DNA from: G963676095 sp963676095
GTDB lineage: Bacteria > Bacteroidota > Bacteroidia > Bacteroidales > Prolixibacteraceae
NCBI GenBank assembly: GCA_963676095.1
Contig: OY781040.1
Location: 1,612,001-1,676,000, forward strand
Direction of reading: 5' to 3'
Length of the DNA: 64,000 bases
A model generated the notes under the pieces. The model did no database searches, was not told where the DNA came from, and saw only the letters and a program-made list of their open reading frames with translations. A program made the position numbers and the translations under genes. Shown here one piece after another: positions 36,618-46,400 of the stretch. Numbering within the stretch: position 1 is the stretch's first letter; each line of letters starts with the position of its first letter.

Positions 36618-37634
36618 TCAGAACTTCACCAGGATCTTTAATACGGAAGCCGGATTCTCAGACCATTTTTTCATAGCGCTACCGGCACCATCAACAGGCA
36701 CGATCTCCGACACCAGTTCCCTGACATCCAACGTTTTTTGCTTCATCAATTTAATAACTGCTTCAAAATCGGCAGGGTTAGCATTCCTTGACCCAAAAAT
36801 TTTCAGTTCTTTCTGAACCCACAGCCTTGTCGGGAATTTGATATCATCCTTGGCGTAGCCAATACAGACAACCCTCCCGGAAAAACAAACTTCCTGAATA
36901 GCAGCCACATAAGTAACCGGGTTACCGGCAGCTTCGACCACCACATCAGGTCCGTTACCGTTCGTGATCCGCAGGAGCTCCTCATGAAGATCTTGCTTCT
37001 TACTGTTAATAGTATAATCTGCCCCGATTCTGGAAGCCAGTTTCAGTTTATCGTCGTCGACATCGACAGCGACCACTGTCGCCCCTCTCAGATGTGAACG
37101 GATAATGGCCCCTGAACCGATCATTCCGCAACCCATTACTGTCACGATATCCGTATCGGTGACCTGCGCATTGTCGATGGCATGAAATCCCACGGTAAGC
37201 GGTTCGACCAGGGCCAACTGGACAGCATCCAACTCATCATCAGCAATTACCTTTTGCCAGGGGACCGCGATGTATTCAGCCATAGCCCCGTCCCGTTGTA
37301 CGCCCAGTGTCTGGTTATAACGGCAGGCATTATAGCTTTTCCTGCGGCAGGAACTACATTGTCCGCAATTGGTATAAGGAACAACCGTGACAGCCATTCC
37401 TGTTTTAAACTTTTCAGGGACGTTGTTCCCTGTCTGCTCGATCACGGCAGAAATTTCATGACCGGGGATCCGGGGAAACCCGACCATTGTATTTTTACCT
37501 AAATAAGTGCTCAGGTCTGAGCCACAAAAACCGACATATTTTAATTTTAAAAGAACATCTTCCGGTCCGGGAGCAGGCATTTGACGGTCGACAACCCTCA
37601 TTTTCCCTGGTTCAATGATTTCGATTGCTTTCAT
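36618..37634 (-). CDS. Zinc-dependent medium-chain dehydrogenase
   Basis: 338 residues, cytoplasmic. Catalytic zinc ligands are Cys37 (GFCGSD) and His59-Glu60 (PGHE); structural zinc Cys are at 90, 93, 96 and 104. The NAD-binding loop is VMGCGMIGSGA. The family covers sorbitol, threonine and galactitol dehydrogenases and sugar-acid oxidoreductases. It follows the fuconolactonase gene by 18 bp, so it probably oxidises an intermediate of L-fucose breakdown such as 2-keto-3-deoxy-fuconate or lactaldehyde, or the sugar itself. A perfect GTAAACGTTTAC palindrome lies 31 bp before its start codon. Confidence 0.87.
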   Translation of the reverse strand: MKAIEIIEPGKMRVVDRQMPAPGPEDVLLKLKYVGFCGSDLSTYLGKNTMVGFPRIPGHEISAVIEQTGNNVPEKFKTGMAVTVVPYTNCGQCSSCRRKSYNACRYNQTLGVQRDGAMAEYIAVPWQKVIADDELDAVQLALVEPLTVGFHAIDNAQVTDTDIVTVMGCGMIGSGAIIRSHLRGATVVAVDVDDDKLKLASRIGADYTINSKKQDLHEELLRITNGNGPDVVVEAAGNPVTYVAAIQEVCFSGRVVCIGYAKDDIKFPTRLWVQKELKIFGSRNANPADFEAVIKLMKQKTLDVRELVSEIVPVDGAGSAMKKWSENPASVLKILVKF

Positions 37635-37652
37635 ATAATTATATTCAAAATT

Positions 37653-38495
37653 TCACCTTAATTTGTAAACGTTTACTGCATTTTTATAAAGGACACTCTT
37701 TTGCTCGTCGCTACCAAGCGGCGATATCCATTTTTTAACAAGATCAAGCCAGTCAACATACGAAACGGCGGAGAGGCAGACGGGCCAGTCGGATCCAAAC
37801 ATTACCCGGTCAGGGCCAAATGCCTCAAGCACATGCATAACATAGGGCAACAGGTCATCTTCAGTCCATCCTGTCAGGCTGGCCTCCGTGACCATCCCGC
37901 TTATTTTGCAGGAAACATTCTCACGTTTCGCCAGTTCAGTTATGTTTTTCTTCCACGGTTCTGTCAGTCCTTCCTTAATCTTTGGCTTGGCAATATGGTC
38001 AAGCACAAACTGTTGCAACGGATGACGATCGACGAACCGGATTGCATTTGGCAACTGTTTTTCAAACACCAGGATTTCATATACCAACCCGTATTCCAGC
38101 AGCAAGGAAACTCCCCTGTTAAACTTTTCACCCAGTATAAACTCCGGATCAGGTTCGTCCTGTACCACATGTCGCACGGCCTTCAGCTTGTTTTTCCCTT
38201 TATAACGACCGAGAACTTCATCAATATTACCGTCTGCCAGAGGAACCCATCCCGTCACCCCGGCTATGTAATCGTTTTCATCGGCAAATTTAAGCAACCA
38301 ATCTGTTTCTTCCAAGCATTGACGTGCCTGAACAGAAATAACTTTCGTGACACCGGCCTTTTCTATTGTTTTTTTCAGATCAGATGGCAAAAAGTCTTTT
38401 CTGATTTCTTTCATCTCATCACCAATCCACCCATAAGTGACAGGGTCATACTTCCAAAAATGGTGGTGGGCATCTATGATCATCTTTTTTTCCAT
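37653..38495 (-). CDS. L-fuconolactonase-type amidohydrolase
   Basis: 280 residues from the ATG at 38495, four bases after the stop of the aldose dehydrogenase gene; an ATG at 38483 also precedes the conserved IIDAHHHFW. The metal-binding HxH is His10/His12. KISGMVTEA and MFGSDWPVC carry later active-site residues of COG3618 lactonases. The family hydrolyses L-fucono-1,5-lactone (and L-rhamnono- or L-galactono-lactone) to the aldonic acid. Gene order mutarotase, dehydrogenase, lactonase, dehydrogenase gives the oxidative L-fucose route. The next enzyme, L-fuconate dehydratase, is not in the window. Confidence 0.88.
   Translation of the reverse strand: MEKKMIIDAHHHFWKYDPVTYGWIGDEMKEIRKDFLPSDLKKTIEKAGVTKVISVQARQCLEETDWLLKFADENDYIAGVTGWVPLADGNIDEVLGRYKGKNKLKAVRHVVQDEPDPEFILGEKFNRGVSLLLEYGLVYEILVFEKQLPNAIRFVDRHPLQQFVLDHIAKPKIKEGLTEPWKKNITELAKRENVSCKISGMVTEASLTGWTEDDLLPYVMHVLEAFGPDRVMFGSDWPVCLSAVSYVDWLDLVKKWISPLGSDEQKSVLYKNAVNVYKLR
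37665..37676. promoter_or_regulatory. LacI-type palindrome before the Zn-dehydrogenase
   Basis: GTAAACGTTTAC is a perfect 12-bp palindrome of the LacI operator type, 31 bp upstream of the dehydrogenase start and inside the last codons of the lactonase gene (VNVY). Coding use could explain it, but a related site overlaps the promoter at 56870-56900. Confidence 0.4.
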
Positions 38496-38499
38496 CTGT

Positions 38500-39543
38500 T
38501 TACAAATAAGGGTAGTTTTTATCAATAACACCTGCATATTTCAGTTCTGACCAAAAGGCGGCAGGCAACTCACTTTCCAAAACGATCCGGTTGCGGGCCA
38601 TCCGTTTAGGTTTTCCAGGGTTCAGGGCCAGCGCGTCGACTTGCGGGGCCGAGAAAGCGAATTTCAGGCAGGCATCGCCGGGATTAACTTCATGTTTTTC
38701 ACAAACCCGGAAAAACCGTTCCCGCCATTCAAACAAAGGGGCATCCTGAGGATTCCCGGGATCAGTCCGCCGGTAATCGAAGTACTCGCCGCCAGTCAGG
38801 AACCCGGCATTAAAAACGGCAGAATTGATAACACCTACATTTTGTTTTTTCAGTTCATCCAGGAAAAGGATCAGTTCTTCAGGATGATGGAACAAAGTCA
38901 GTTTATTGGCAAACATGACCCAGTCGAATGATACATCCTTAAACAGTTCCCTGATCACGAGCCAGTCCTTGGACCCGATTCCGACTGCTTTCACCTTTCC
39001 CTGCTCCTTTAACCCGAACAAAGCGCGGTAAGCTTCACGAATGTCGTTTAGCCGGCGTTCCCGGTCGTACTGATCCGAAGCGGCTGCAAGATATTCATCC
39101 GGGTCGTGTACAGAAACCAGCTCGGGCAGATATTCTCCTCCAAGCAATTGGCACCCCTGTTCCCAACAGTCAATAATTCCCTGGTAACTAATCCGCTGGA
39201 CAGCATCATATTTCAGCCTGGCCCAGGCCCCGGGTTCAAAGGTAGGTTCTACTGTTTCGAGCGGTACACGGTACCAGCCCAGTTTATTACTGATACTGAT
39301 CCGTTCCTGTGGGATGCCCAGTTCTTTCAAACCCTGGCCCAGCACTTCCAGCGCCAGTCCTGCACCGTACTTACCGGCGCTGTCAACCACCACATGTCCC
39401 GGGTTGACATTAAACCACTCCCGGATCAGGGACATCTTCTCCTCCCAGGAAAGTTCCCGGTACAGGTTTCCCAGGTAACTGGTCCCGTAAATAATCGGGG
39501 GACAGGCTACATCTGCCTTACCTAATGTACTTATCCCTTTCAT
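38500..39543 (-). CDS. Aldo/keto reductase, D-threo-aldose (L-fucose) 1-dehydrogenase type
   Basis: 347 residues from the ATG at 39543; the frame is open further up but the family begins GISTLGKADV. The start overlaps the mutarotase stop by four bases. The AKR tetrad is visible: Asp and Tyr in VVDSAGKYGAG, Lys in SNKLGW, His in SVHDPDEY. The group oxidises L-fucose, L-galactose or D-arabinose at C1 to the lactone with NAD(P). The lactonase is the next gene. Substrate choice among these threo-aldoses cannot be made from sequence. The mutarotase and GH95 neighbours favour L-fucose. Confidence 0.9.
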   Translation of the reverse strand: MKGISTLGKADVACPPIIYGTSYLGNLYRELSWEEKMSLIREWFNVNPGHVVVDSAGKYGAGLALEVLGQGLKELGIPQERISISNKLGWYRVPLETVEPTFEPGAWARLKYDAVQRISYQGIIDCWEQGCQLLGGEYLPELVSVHDPDEYLAAASDQYDRERRLNDIREAYRALFGLKEQGKVKAVGIGSKDWLVIRELFKDVSFDWVMFANKLTLFHHPEELILFLDELKKQNVGVINSAVFNAGFLTGGEYFDYRRTDPGNPQDAPLFEWRERFFRVCEKHEVNPGDACLKFAFSAPQVDALALNPGKPKRMARNRIVLESELPAAFWSELKYAGVIDKNYPYL

Positions 39544-39932
39544 TTTACCTCCTTTTGTTGTCCCTCCTTCGCGCGGAAGGTTTCCTGCTGATCCATTTCG
39601 TAAATCCGCTCCATCAACTGCCACTTCTCGCCGGCAGAAGCATTCCCTGCCGCTTGCTGAAACTTTGAGACATAGTCTTCCCATTCCGCCTGACGCGGTT
39701 TTGCAGCCAACTGCTTCATTGCCTGCTCATGGTCAAAATCAGGAACAGTATCCATAATCATAAATAACCTGTTTCCGTAGATATAGATCTCCATGTCCAG
39801 AATTCCAACTTCCCTCATTCCTTTCGAAATCTCGGGCCACCCGGCACCAGGAGCATGGACCTTTTTATAGGATTCGATCAACTCCGGATTATCCTCCAGC
39901 AATAAGGTTTTGCAATATCTTTTAAACTTCAT
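39540..39932 (-). CDS. L-fucose/L-rhamnose mutarotase (RhaM-like fold)
   Basis: 130 residues of the DUF718 ferredoxin-like fold: KRYCKTLLLEDNPELIESYKK, DMEIYIYGNRLFMIMDTVP and a C-terminal QLMERIYEMD. The variant with EIYxxGNRLFMIM is the L-fucose mutarotase (type 2) rather than RhaM, which has NYxIY. The His position (KVHAPGAGWPEI) differs from the usual HxxxWPE. It interconverts alpha and beta anomers, feeding the dehydrogenase that follows with a 4-base overlap. It is the first gene of the fucose set; 39933-40072 upstream holds a 14-bp palindrome. Confidence 0.85.
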   Translation of the reverse strand: MKFKRYCKTLLLEDNPELIESYKKVHAPGAGWPEISKGMREVGILDMEIYIYGNRLFMIMDTVPDFDHEQAMKQLAAKPRQAEWEDYVSKFQQAAGNASAGEKWQLMERIYEMDQQETFRAKEGQQKEVK

Positions 39933-40043
39933 AATAAAAAATTTAGTTAATAATTTAGAACAAAATCAACCTTATTATAAATTTGAAAGAAATCCGGAGA
40001 TTTGCCAAATCCAGGTATACAAAAAACTGCATGCAAAGCATTG

Positions 40044-40057
40044 TGCAAAGCTTTGCA
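40044..40057. promoter_or_regulatory. Perfect 14-bp palindrome upstream of the fucose operon
   Basis: TGCAAAGCTTTGCA is a perfect palindrome 112 bp before the mutarotase start. An extra half, TGCAAAGC, lies at 40032-40039. It could be an operator or part of the terminator of the beta-propeller gene, whose stop is at 40073. No matching regulator is identified. Confidence 0.45.
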
Positions 40058-40072
40058 GCAAAAAAATATGTT

Positions 40073-41725
40073 CTAAAACATTTGGCGAAGCTCGTCTCCT
40101 TTAGCCTTCAATACATTTCTGTTCAGTTTTAACCGGACCAAACCGATTGGATGGAAGCGTTTATCATCACATATAGCCGCATATAAAACGGTATACATAC
40201 CATTTTCTTCGGGAATGAGGCATAAAGGAGTACGCATAATATTCCACCATTTTTTTACTTTATGCTGAATAGGTATATAATGCGCTTCGCTCCAATGAAT
40301 CCCGTCAACAGATAAGGAATAGCCGAACATATTTGGAAGGTGGAGGTTCATCCCGTCAGGTCCTCCATCGAAAATTGCAATAAAAACATCCCCCTCCAGC
40401 TTATATACGATAGGATTCTCGATAAACCATGGATGTATCGATGTTACAGGATTAATTGTCGTATCCATCCTTTCCCATGGCCCTTCTAACTTTTGAGAAG
40501 AAGCAAGACCAACGCCCCACCATTTTTTACCATATTTATATGGATAATCATTCCGGTTTGCAAAAGGGAATGCCCCTCCGTAAAAAGCGTACCAACCGAT
40601 TTCAGTCCGGAACGGAAAAAAAGAATCCACGCCTTGTCTTCCCTCCCAAAGCTGGGAATTCAACCCCGGTTCCATCACGATACCCTGATCTTTATACGGA
40701 CCACTGATCCCCCCGAAGCCTTTATTCTCCGATTCGCAACGCCATATCCTTCCAAAAGAATGATTGGGAGGCAATAAACTATCAACAGTATAGGTTAAAT
40801 AAAAGCCGTTCCAATGATCAGATTCCTGATCGAACACCGGCATAAACGACCAGATCGCCCCTCTCCTGTCGTTGACGGGATTATCATCGTGCGTAACGGC
40901 GTATGTTCCGTTTGCCCGAAGTATCGGGTCCATGCGCGACCAATGAATGGCATCCTGACTGGTCCAATGACCAACCGATGTCTTCACCCGGTCATAATAA
41001 GGACCCCTGGACGGAGAGCCGGCCCTTTCTGTCGGAAACAGATGGTAGGTTCCGTTTACCTTTACACATCCGCCTCCTTCAAAACCTCCCAAAATAGTTT
41101 CTGTGCCAGGCATCCCTTCATCGATAACCGGCAGATCGGGCCCGCCAATAGTCTCAAACAACGCTTCACCGGGAGATGCACCTTCAATATAAAAAGGATC
41201 CCACTCCCTTCCATCCGGGCACATGGCATCGTAACCCTCCGTTTCGGGGTGCCCTTTTATGACTCCAAGAATAACATATGATCCGGGAAAAGCCAGTTCT
41301 ATTTTATGCTTGCCTTTTGAATAAACAAAAGCATAAACATCAACAGCTGGTAAACCCGCAATTGTAACCCCGTTCCTGATACAGGGAGTTCCTTTCAATA
41401 ATTCCTGATCGCCAAAATATCCGACAAGCAAGGATGACGGTTCATCGAACGCAAGCCAGAGGCCTGATTGCTCACCGGCACTCATAACATCCTTTTTTTC
41501 TGACGTTTTTATCCCAACCAAACCGTTTAGTCCGGAACAGACCCTGACAATACAATTTTCGCGGTTTGTAAACGGACATTCCTGTTCCCGGACCGGGAAC
41601 AATTTGTATTCAGGGGAAAGAAGCCGAAAGGACACTTTACCACCGGTATTTCCCGTTGCTACAACTACGACAGACAGGTGAACCAGAATAACAAGAATAA
41701 CATTCCTTCTGAGTAATCCAGACAT
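40073..41725 (-). CDS. Secreted five-bladed beta-propeller glycosidase-like protein
   Basis: 550 residues with a signal peptide (VVVATG). The N-terminal 150 residues form a beta-sandwich with FPVREQECPF and KHKIELAFPGSYVI, not seen in ordinary GH43/GH32 enzymes. The remainder follows a propeller pattern: GGCVKVNGTYHLFPTER, VKTSVGHWTSQDAIHW, SRMDPILRANG, WIVENP-like HPWFIENPIVYK, FIAIFDGGPDG. No family name can be given with safety. Arabinosidase, xylosidase or galactosidase roles are all possible. It is the first gene after SusD in the second transport operon, so it probably acts on the same glycan at the cell surface or in the periplasm. Confidence 0.7.
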   Translation of the reverse strand: MSGLLRRNVILVILVHLSVVVVATGNTGGKVSFRLLSPEYKLFPVREQECPFTNRENCIVRVCSGLNGLVGIKTSEKKDVMSAGEQSGLWLAFDEPSSLLVGYFGDQELLKGTPCIRNGVTIAGLPAVDVYAFVYSKGKHKIELAFPGSYVILGVIKGHPETEGYDAMCPDGREWDPFYIEGASPGEALFETIGGPDLPVIDEGMPGTETILGGFEGGGCVKVNGTYHLFPTERAGSPSRGPYYDRVKTSVGHWTSQDAIHWSRMDPILRANGTYAVTHDDNPVNDRRGAIWSFMPVFDQESDHWNGFYLTYTVDSLLPPNHSFGRIWRCESENKGFGGISGPYKDQGIVMEPGLNSQLWEGRQGVDSFFPFRTEIGWYAFYGGAFPFANRNDYPYKYGKKWWGVGLASSQKLEGPWERMDTTINPVTSIHPWFIENPIVYKLEGDVFIAIFDGGPDGMNLHLPNMFGYSLSVDGIHWSEAHYIPIQHKVKKWWNIMRTPLCLIPEENGMYTVLYAAICDDKRFHPIGLVRLKLNRNVLKAKGDELRQMF

Positions 41726-41897
41726 TTTAGATTGATTCAGGTTAACTATTAGATCCGTACAGTTTTTTGCCCCTGGAAAAAAGGGACATACGTTTCACGA
41801 AATAAAAGAGAATGTACGGAAAGCACTGTAACCGGCTATTGCATGAAAGTAATGTTATTTACATTGACTTTCCGGCATCCTCTTTTACGGTCAAATC

Positions 41898-43481
41898 TTA
41901 CCGGGACACATTATCCGGATTCTGTTCCAGTGCGGAATTGGAGTCCAGGTCATACTGGGGAATTTTCCAAAGGAAATTCTTGTCCGGCACAAAGTCGAGT
42001 GAATACCCTTTGTACATATAAATTCCCAGGTCCTTGCACTCGTTAAACATTGCTTTCACGTTCTCCCCAATCCGGTTTGTTCGTAATTCATCGAAATATA
42101 GTTTCGTTTCTCCTATGAATTCCCATCCGCGTTCGCGGTAGATGGAATCGGCCAGCTGTTCCTTAGTCAAAGAAGAAGGCAGATCATCAAGTCCAGCGCG
42201 TTCCCGGACCTCGTTAATTCCGTCCAGAGCATCTGATGTCACGCCGTTCAATGCATTTTCGGCCTCCGAATAGTTCAACAAAACCTCGGCATAACGCAAC
42301 ACATAAATATCAGCCCTTGGCTGCTTTAATGAAGCAGATTCTGCTGTACGGTCATAATATTTAATGATACCAGGAGATGCAGTCTTCCATCCTGAAGCTT
42401 TTGGATAGTAACCCAGTTCGTCGGGATTATAAACCAGGACACTTGTTGTATCTCCATCTGAATTGGTCACATAAATAGTTGTCAGGAAAGAACCTTCCTT
42501 TCTAGCATCCTCATCGCTGTATGACAGATAGAAAGGAATAGACGGACCAAACCGGCGATACATATAGCAGCCCAAAGTTTTCTCGGTAATATTTACACCG
42601 AACATCACATGAAGGTTATTGTACAAACCGCTGTACAAGCCATACTGCAATTCAAAAACAGACTCTTTTCCATTCTTATTATTCGTATTCCACCAGTACC
42701 ACAAGTCCTTAAAGTCAGGTTCAAGTGAATATTCGCCTGAAGTTATTACTGAATCACAATATTGTTTTGCCAATTGATAAGCACTGGCATCATCGTTCAT
42801 ACTGCCCAGCGTAAGATAAACTTCTCCCAGTGCGGCCTGGGCTGCTCCCTTTGTTGCCCTCCAGACATCGGAGGCTTCCGATTTCAGAGGCAAGTGGCCC
42901 GAAGCCCATTTCAAGTCGCTAATAATATAGTTATAAGTCGAATCGACAGACTGTCTTGGAATCTCGAGGCCACTTAACGATTCTGTAAATGATGCAGGAA
43001 TCGGAAGGCCGCCAAACAAACGGACCAGATTAAAATAAGAAAGGGCGCGAAGAAAACGGGCCTCCCCGAAATACTGTTCTTTCAGGGTCTGGTCCATATC
43101 TACATTTTCACCGCGTCCCAACACGGTATTTGCCCGGTTAATCGCAACGTAACCTACATCCCAGCAGTCGATAGTCCGGTCTGTGGCATTGTTGATATCG
43201 TTCCAGCAATTATACAAATCAGTATTATTCTTTGCATAAGCCGGGGCATTAAACTCAGTAATAACCTCCAGGATCATCGTGTAATAGTAGTTGTCCCCTC
43301 CAAAAGCTGCCTGATAGCCATCATAGACACTTGTTAAGGCTTCTGACAGTTCATCCGCGTTTTTATAAAAACTTGCGGAGGAAATCTCCGTATATGGGGT
43401 TTCCGTCAAATCAGTACATTGAACAGTCAGTAAATAAAGCAAACTGCATCCAAATATTATATTTAATTTTAAATAGTTCAT
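41898..43481 (-). CDS. SusD/RagB-family glycan-binding lipoprotein (second pair)
   Basis: 527 residues. The lipobox is in LLTVQCTDL, so the acylated Cys is near residue 22. NADELSEALTSVYDGYQ and YFGEARFLRALSYFNLVRLFGGLP are SusD hallmarks; the C-terminal RagB domain holds RYAEVLLNYSEAENAL and ERGWEFIGETKLYFDELR. It is 18 bp after SusC and is the surface lid for that transporter. This pair is regulated differently from the first, through an STN/FecR/ECF cascade. A 172-bp gap before the beta-propeller gene shows no promoter that I can call. Confidence 0.94.
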   Translation of the reverse strand: MNYLKLNIIFGCSLLYLLTVQCTDLTETPYTEISSASFYKNADELSEALTSVYDGYQAAFGGDNYYYTMILEVITEFNAPAYAKNNTDLYNCWNDINNATDRTIDCWDVGYVAINRANTVLGRGENVDMDQTLKEQYFGEARFLRALSYFNLVRLFGGLPIPASFTESLSGLEIPRQSVDSTYNYIISDLKWASGHLPLKSEASDVWRATKGAAQAALGEVYLTLGSMNDDASAYQLAKQYCDSVITSGEYSLEPDFKDLWYWWNTNNKNGKESVFELQYGLYSGLYNNLHVMFGVNITEKTLGCYMYRRFGPSIPFYLSYSDEDARKEGSFLTTIYVTNSDGDTTSVLVYNPDELGYYPKASGWKTASPGIIKYYDRTAESASLKQPRADIYVLRYAEVLLNYSEAENALNGVTSDALDGINEVRERAGLDDLPSSLTKEQLADSIYRERGWEFIGETKLYFDELRTNRIGENVKAMFNECKDLGIYMYKGYSLDFVPDKNFLWKIPQYDLDSNSALEQNPDNVSR

Positions 43482-43499
43482 GTCAGGATAGTTTTAGAA

Positions 43500-46400
43500 T
43501 TAAAATTTAGCATTAATACCGAAAATAACAGACTTAGCCCATGCGTAAGAGTCATCTCCGTTTTCCGGATTATAGCCCCGGTGATTAGCTTTGTTGGCGA
43601 AATTCTGAAGATTAACAGAAAGCGTCAGATCTTTTGCCCATTTCACCTTCGATTTGTCGAACTGATAACTCAATCTGACATTCTTAAGCAAAAAATAATT
43701 CCAATCCCCGTTGGTTCTTTTAGATGCATAAACGCCGCGTGCCCCGGGCCTCGGGAAGGAACCTTTTTCATTCACGCCCTCACGCCACATTCTTTTATAA
43801 GCGTATTCTGTCGGAGTATAAATCCGGTTAGTAAACTGATTTTCACCAAAAATATAGAAGCCCGATATTCCCCCGGTAGAGCTGGAATAGCCAATGGCAT
43901 AATCTCCAAAGTTGCTTTGTTCCATTGAAGTCACCGAAGCATAATGATGGGCTCCCTGTCCGTAAACATCCAGTCTGAAATTTTTATACTCCATACCGGT
44001 CGATAACCCATAATAAAATTCAGGAATAGTAGATCCGATACAAACGAAATCGTCAGAATTTATACTGTTGCTGTTATCCTTATCAATATATAATTCTTCC
44101 CCGTAATTCGCAGATGAGTTATATAACCGGGCTGCTGTCAGCTGTTCTTCTGTAGTAATAATACCTCCTGATTCCCGGCCATAAATCGCAGTGACAGGAT
44201 CTCCCACCTTTAAGTATTTGGCAAGCCCGCAGGTAGAAGTTCCAAGGTTAATTTCAGTCACATCGCCATACAGTTTCGAAATTTCATTATTGTTTTTTGA
44301 CAAGTTACCGGATATGTCCAATTTGAAATTCTTATCATTAATAACTTTCGAATGAACATTGATCTCAAGACCATGATTCTTCACCTCCCCGATATTTTCC
44401 AGCATACTGGAATAACCTGAAGTTGTTGGAATTGGGACATTGTACAACAAATCTGTTGTTTTTCTTTTGTAATAATCGACAGTCAGATCGATCCGGTGGA
44501 ACAAAGTCAGGTCAATACCCAGGTCGATCTGGGCCGTTTTCTCCCACTGCAAGTCCGGGTTACCGATACTTTCTGTAAATCCAAGAATAGGCGTGTCGTT
44601 ATAGATGTAATAAGAAGAACTCATCAATGCCAGCGAATTGTAGTTACCGATTTCCTGATTACCGGTAATCCCGTAACTGGCCCTTACTTTCAGATCTGTA
44701 ACTTCATTTTTGACCGGGTCCATAAAACTCTCCTGATCGACCCTCCAGCTAACCCCTGCTGACGGGAAAAATCCCCATTTCTTATTCGCTCCGAAACGCG
44801 AAGACCCGTCATAACGTCCGGTGGCAGTAAAGTTATACTTGTCCTTGTAGGTATATGCCAACCTGCCGGTGAACGAGACCAGCCTGTTTGAATATTTATC
44901 GGAACTATACGTTATGCTTTCAGAATCGGCCAAAGACATATCATTTGCCCCGGTAGCATCGTTTGTAAAACCGGAACCGGAGATGGCCAGCTTTTCATAT
45001 TGATAATCCTGATAAGAATAGACACCGGTAGCCGTAAAGCGGTGAACATCATTCCAGACATTCGAATAGGTCAGGATATTTTCTGTCAGCTTTGTTGTTT
45101 GTCTGAAGAAGGATTGTCCCCCCGATCCTGTTTTATTTGTAACATTTGCTGCAGATTCCGAGCTTGAATAGTTATAATTCTTTGCATTGGATATATCTAC
45201 CCCAAAGTTTGTTTTAAAAGTCAGGTTCTTTAGCAGATTAATCTGGGCATAAACATCTCCCGTCAAACGATCGGTAGAGGTCTGGTCCTTAACTTCATGT
45301 GCATCAGAAACCGGGTTCCAGACTTGTTCCATATAAGAACTTACCTGGGAATCGAGCATGGCGTAATACCAGCTCCCGTCGTCATTTTTAACAGGAGTTG
45401 TCGGCCATCCCCAGCGAGGGATATTGCCTGTTGCATTGTCACGGTTATCCTTTTCCGAACGGCTTACCTGCATATGAGTCCCGATAGTCAGCCACTTATT
45501 AAACTTATGGTTTAAGTTTACCCTCAGGTTGTACCTGTCGAACCCGGAGGCATCAATTAGCCCATCCTGCATGTAAACCCCACCTGAAAGCATATAGGAA
45601 GTCGCATCATTGCCTCCTGAAAAAGCCAGGGAGTAATCCTGTATTGGAGCAGTTTTTTTAATGATTTCCTTTTCCCAGTTTGTATCTACCCCTGCCGGAG
45701 CCGGGTTACCGGTTGTATAAACAGCATCTGCACCTGAATATTCGTAAGCCTCGTTGATAAACGAGATAAAATCGTCCCGCTGAACAAAATTCTGATATCT
45801 TCCGGGCATCTGAACTGCAAAGGAAGAAGAAAAGGACAGTTCATTTTTTCCTTTATTCCCGCTCCTGGTCGTGATCAGGATCACGCCATTGGCACCGCGG
45901 GACCCGTATATCGCTGTCGAAGAAGCGTCCTTCAGGATTTCTATCGATTCAATATCTGCAGGGTTTACATTGTTCAAATCGCCATCCATCAACGGGAATC
46001 CGTCAACAACATAAAGAGGATCATTACTTGCATCAATAGAACCGCTGCCACGGATACGCAAGGTAGGTGATGATCCCGGCTCGTTGCTGGTCATGACAGA
46101 TACTCCGGAAGCACGCCCCTGCAATGCCTGGATCGGGTTCGATCCGGAAACGACAGATAATTCGTCTGCTTTTACCTGGGTAATGGATCCGGTCAGATCG
46201 CTCTTCTTCATTGTTCCATATCCCACTGCAACAACCTCTTCCAGACCGATTGTCTCTTCCACCATTTTAACATTAATGGAAGACTGACCGCTAACCGGAA
46301 CTTCCTGTGACCTCATTCCCACAAATGAGAAAACCAGGATAGAGCCCGAAGCAATGTTACTAAGGTGATAGGTCCCGTCGACATCGGTAATCGCCCCCAC

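Noticed and set aside
38500..39684. Longer start for the aldo/keto reductase at 39684
   Set aside because: The additional 47 residues lie wholly inside the mutarotase gene; the start at 39543 overlaps its stop by four bases and begins at the family N-terminus.
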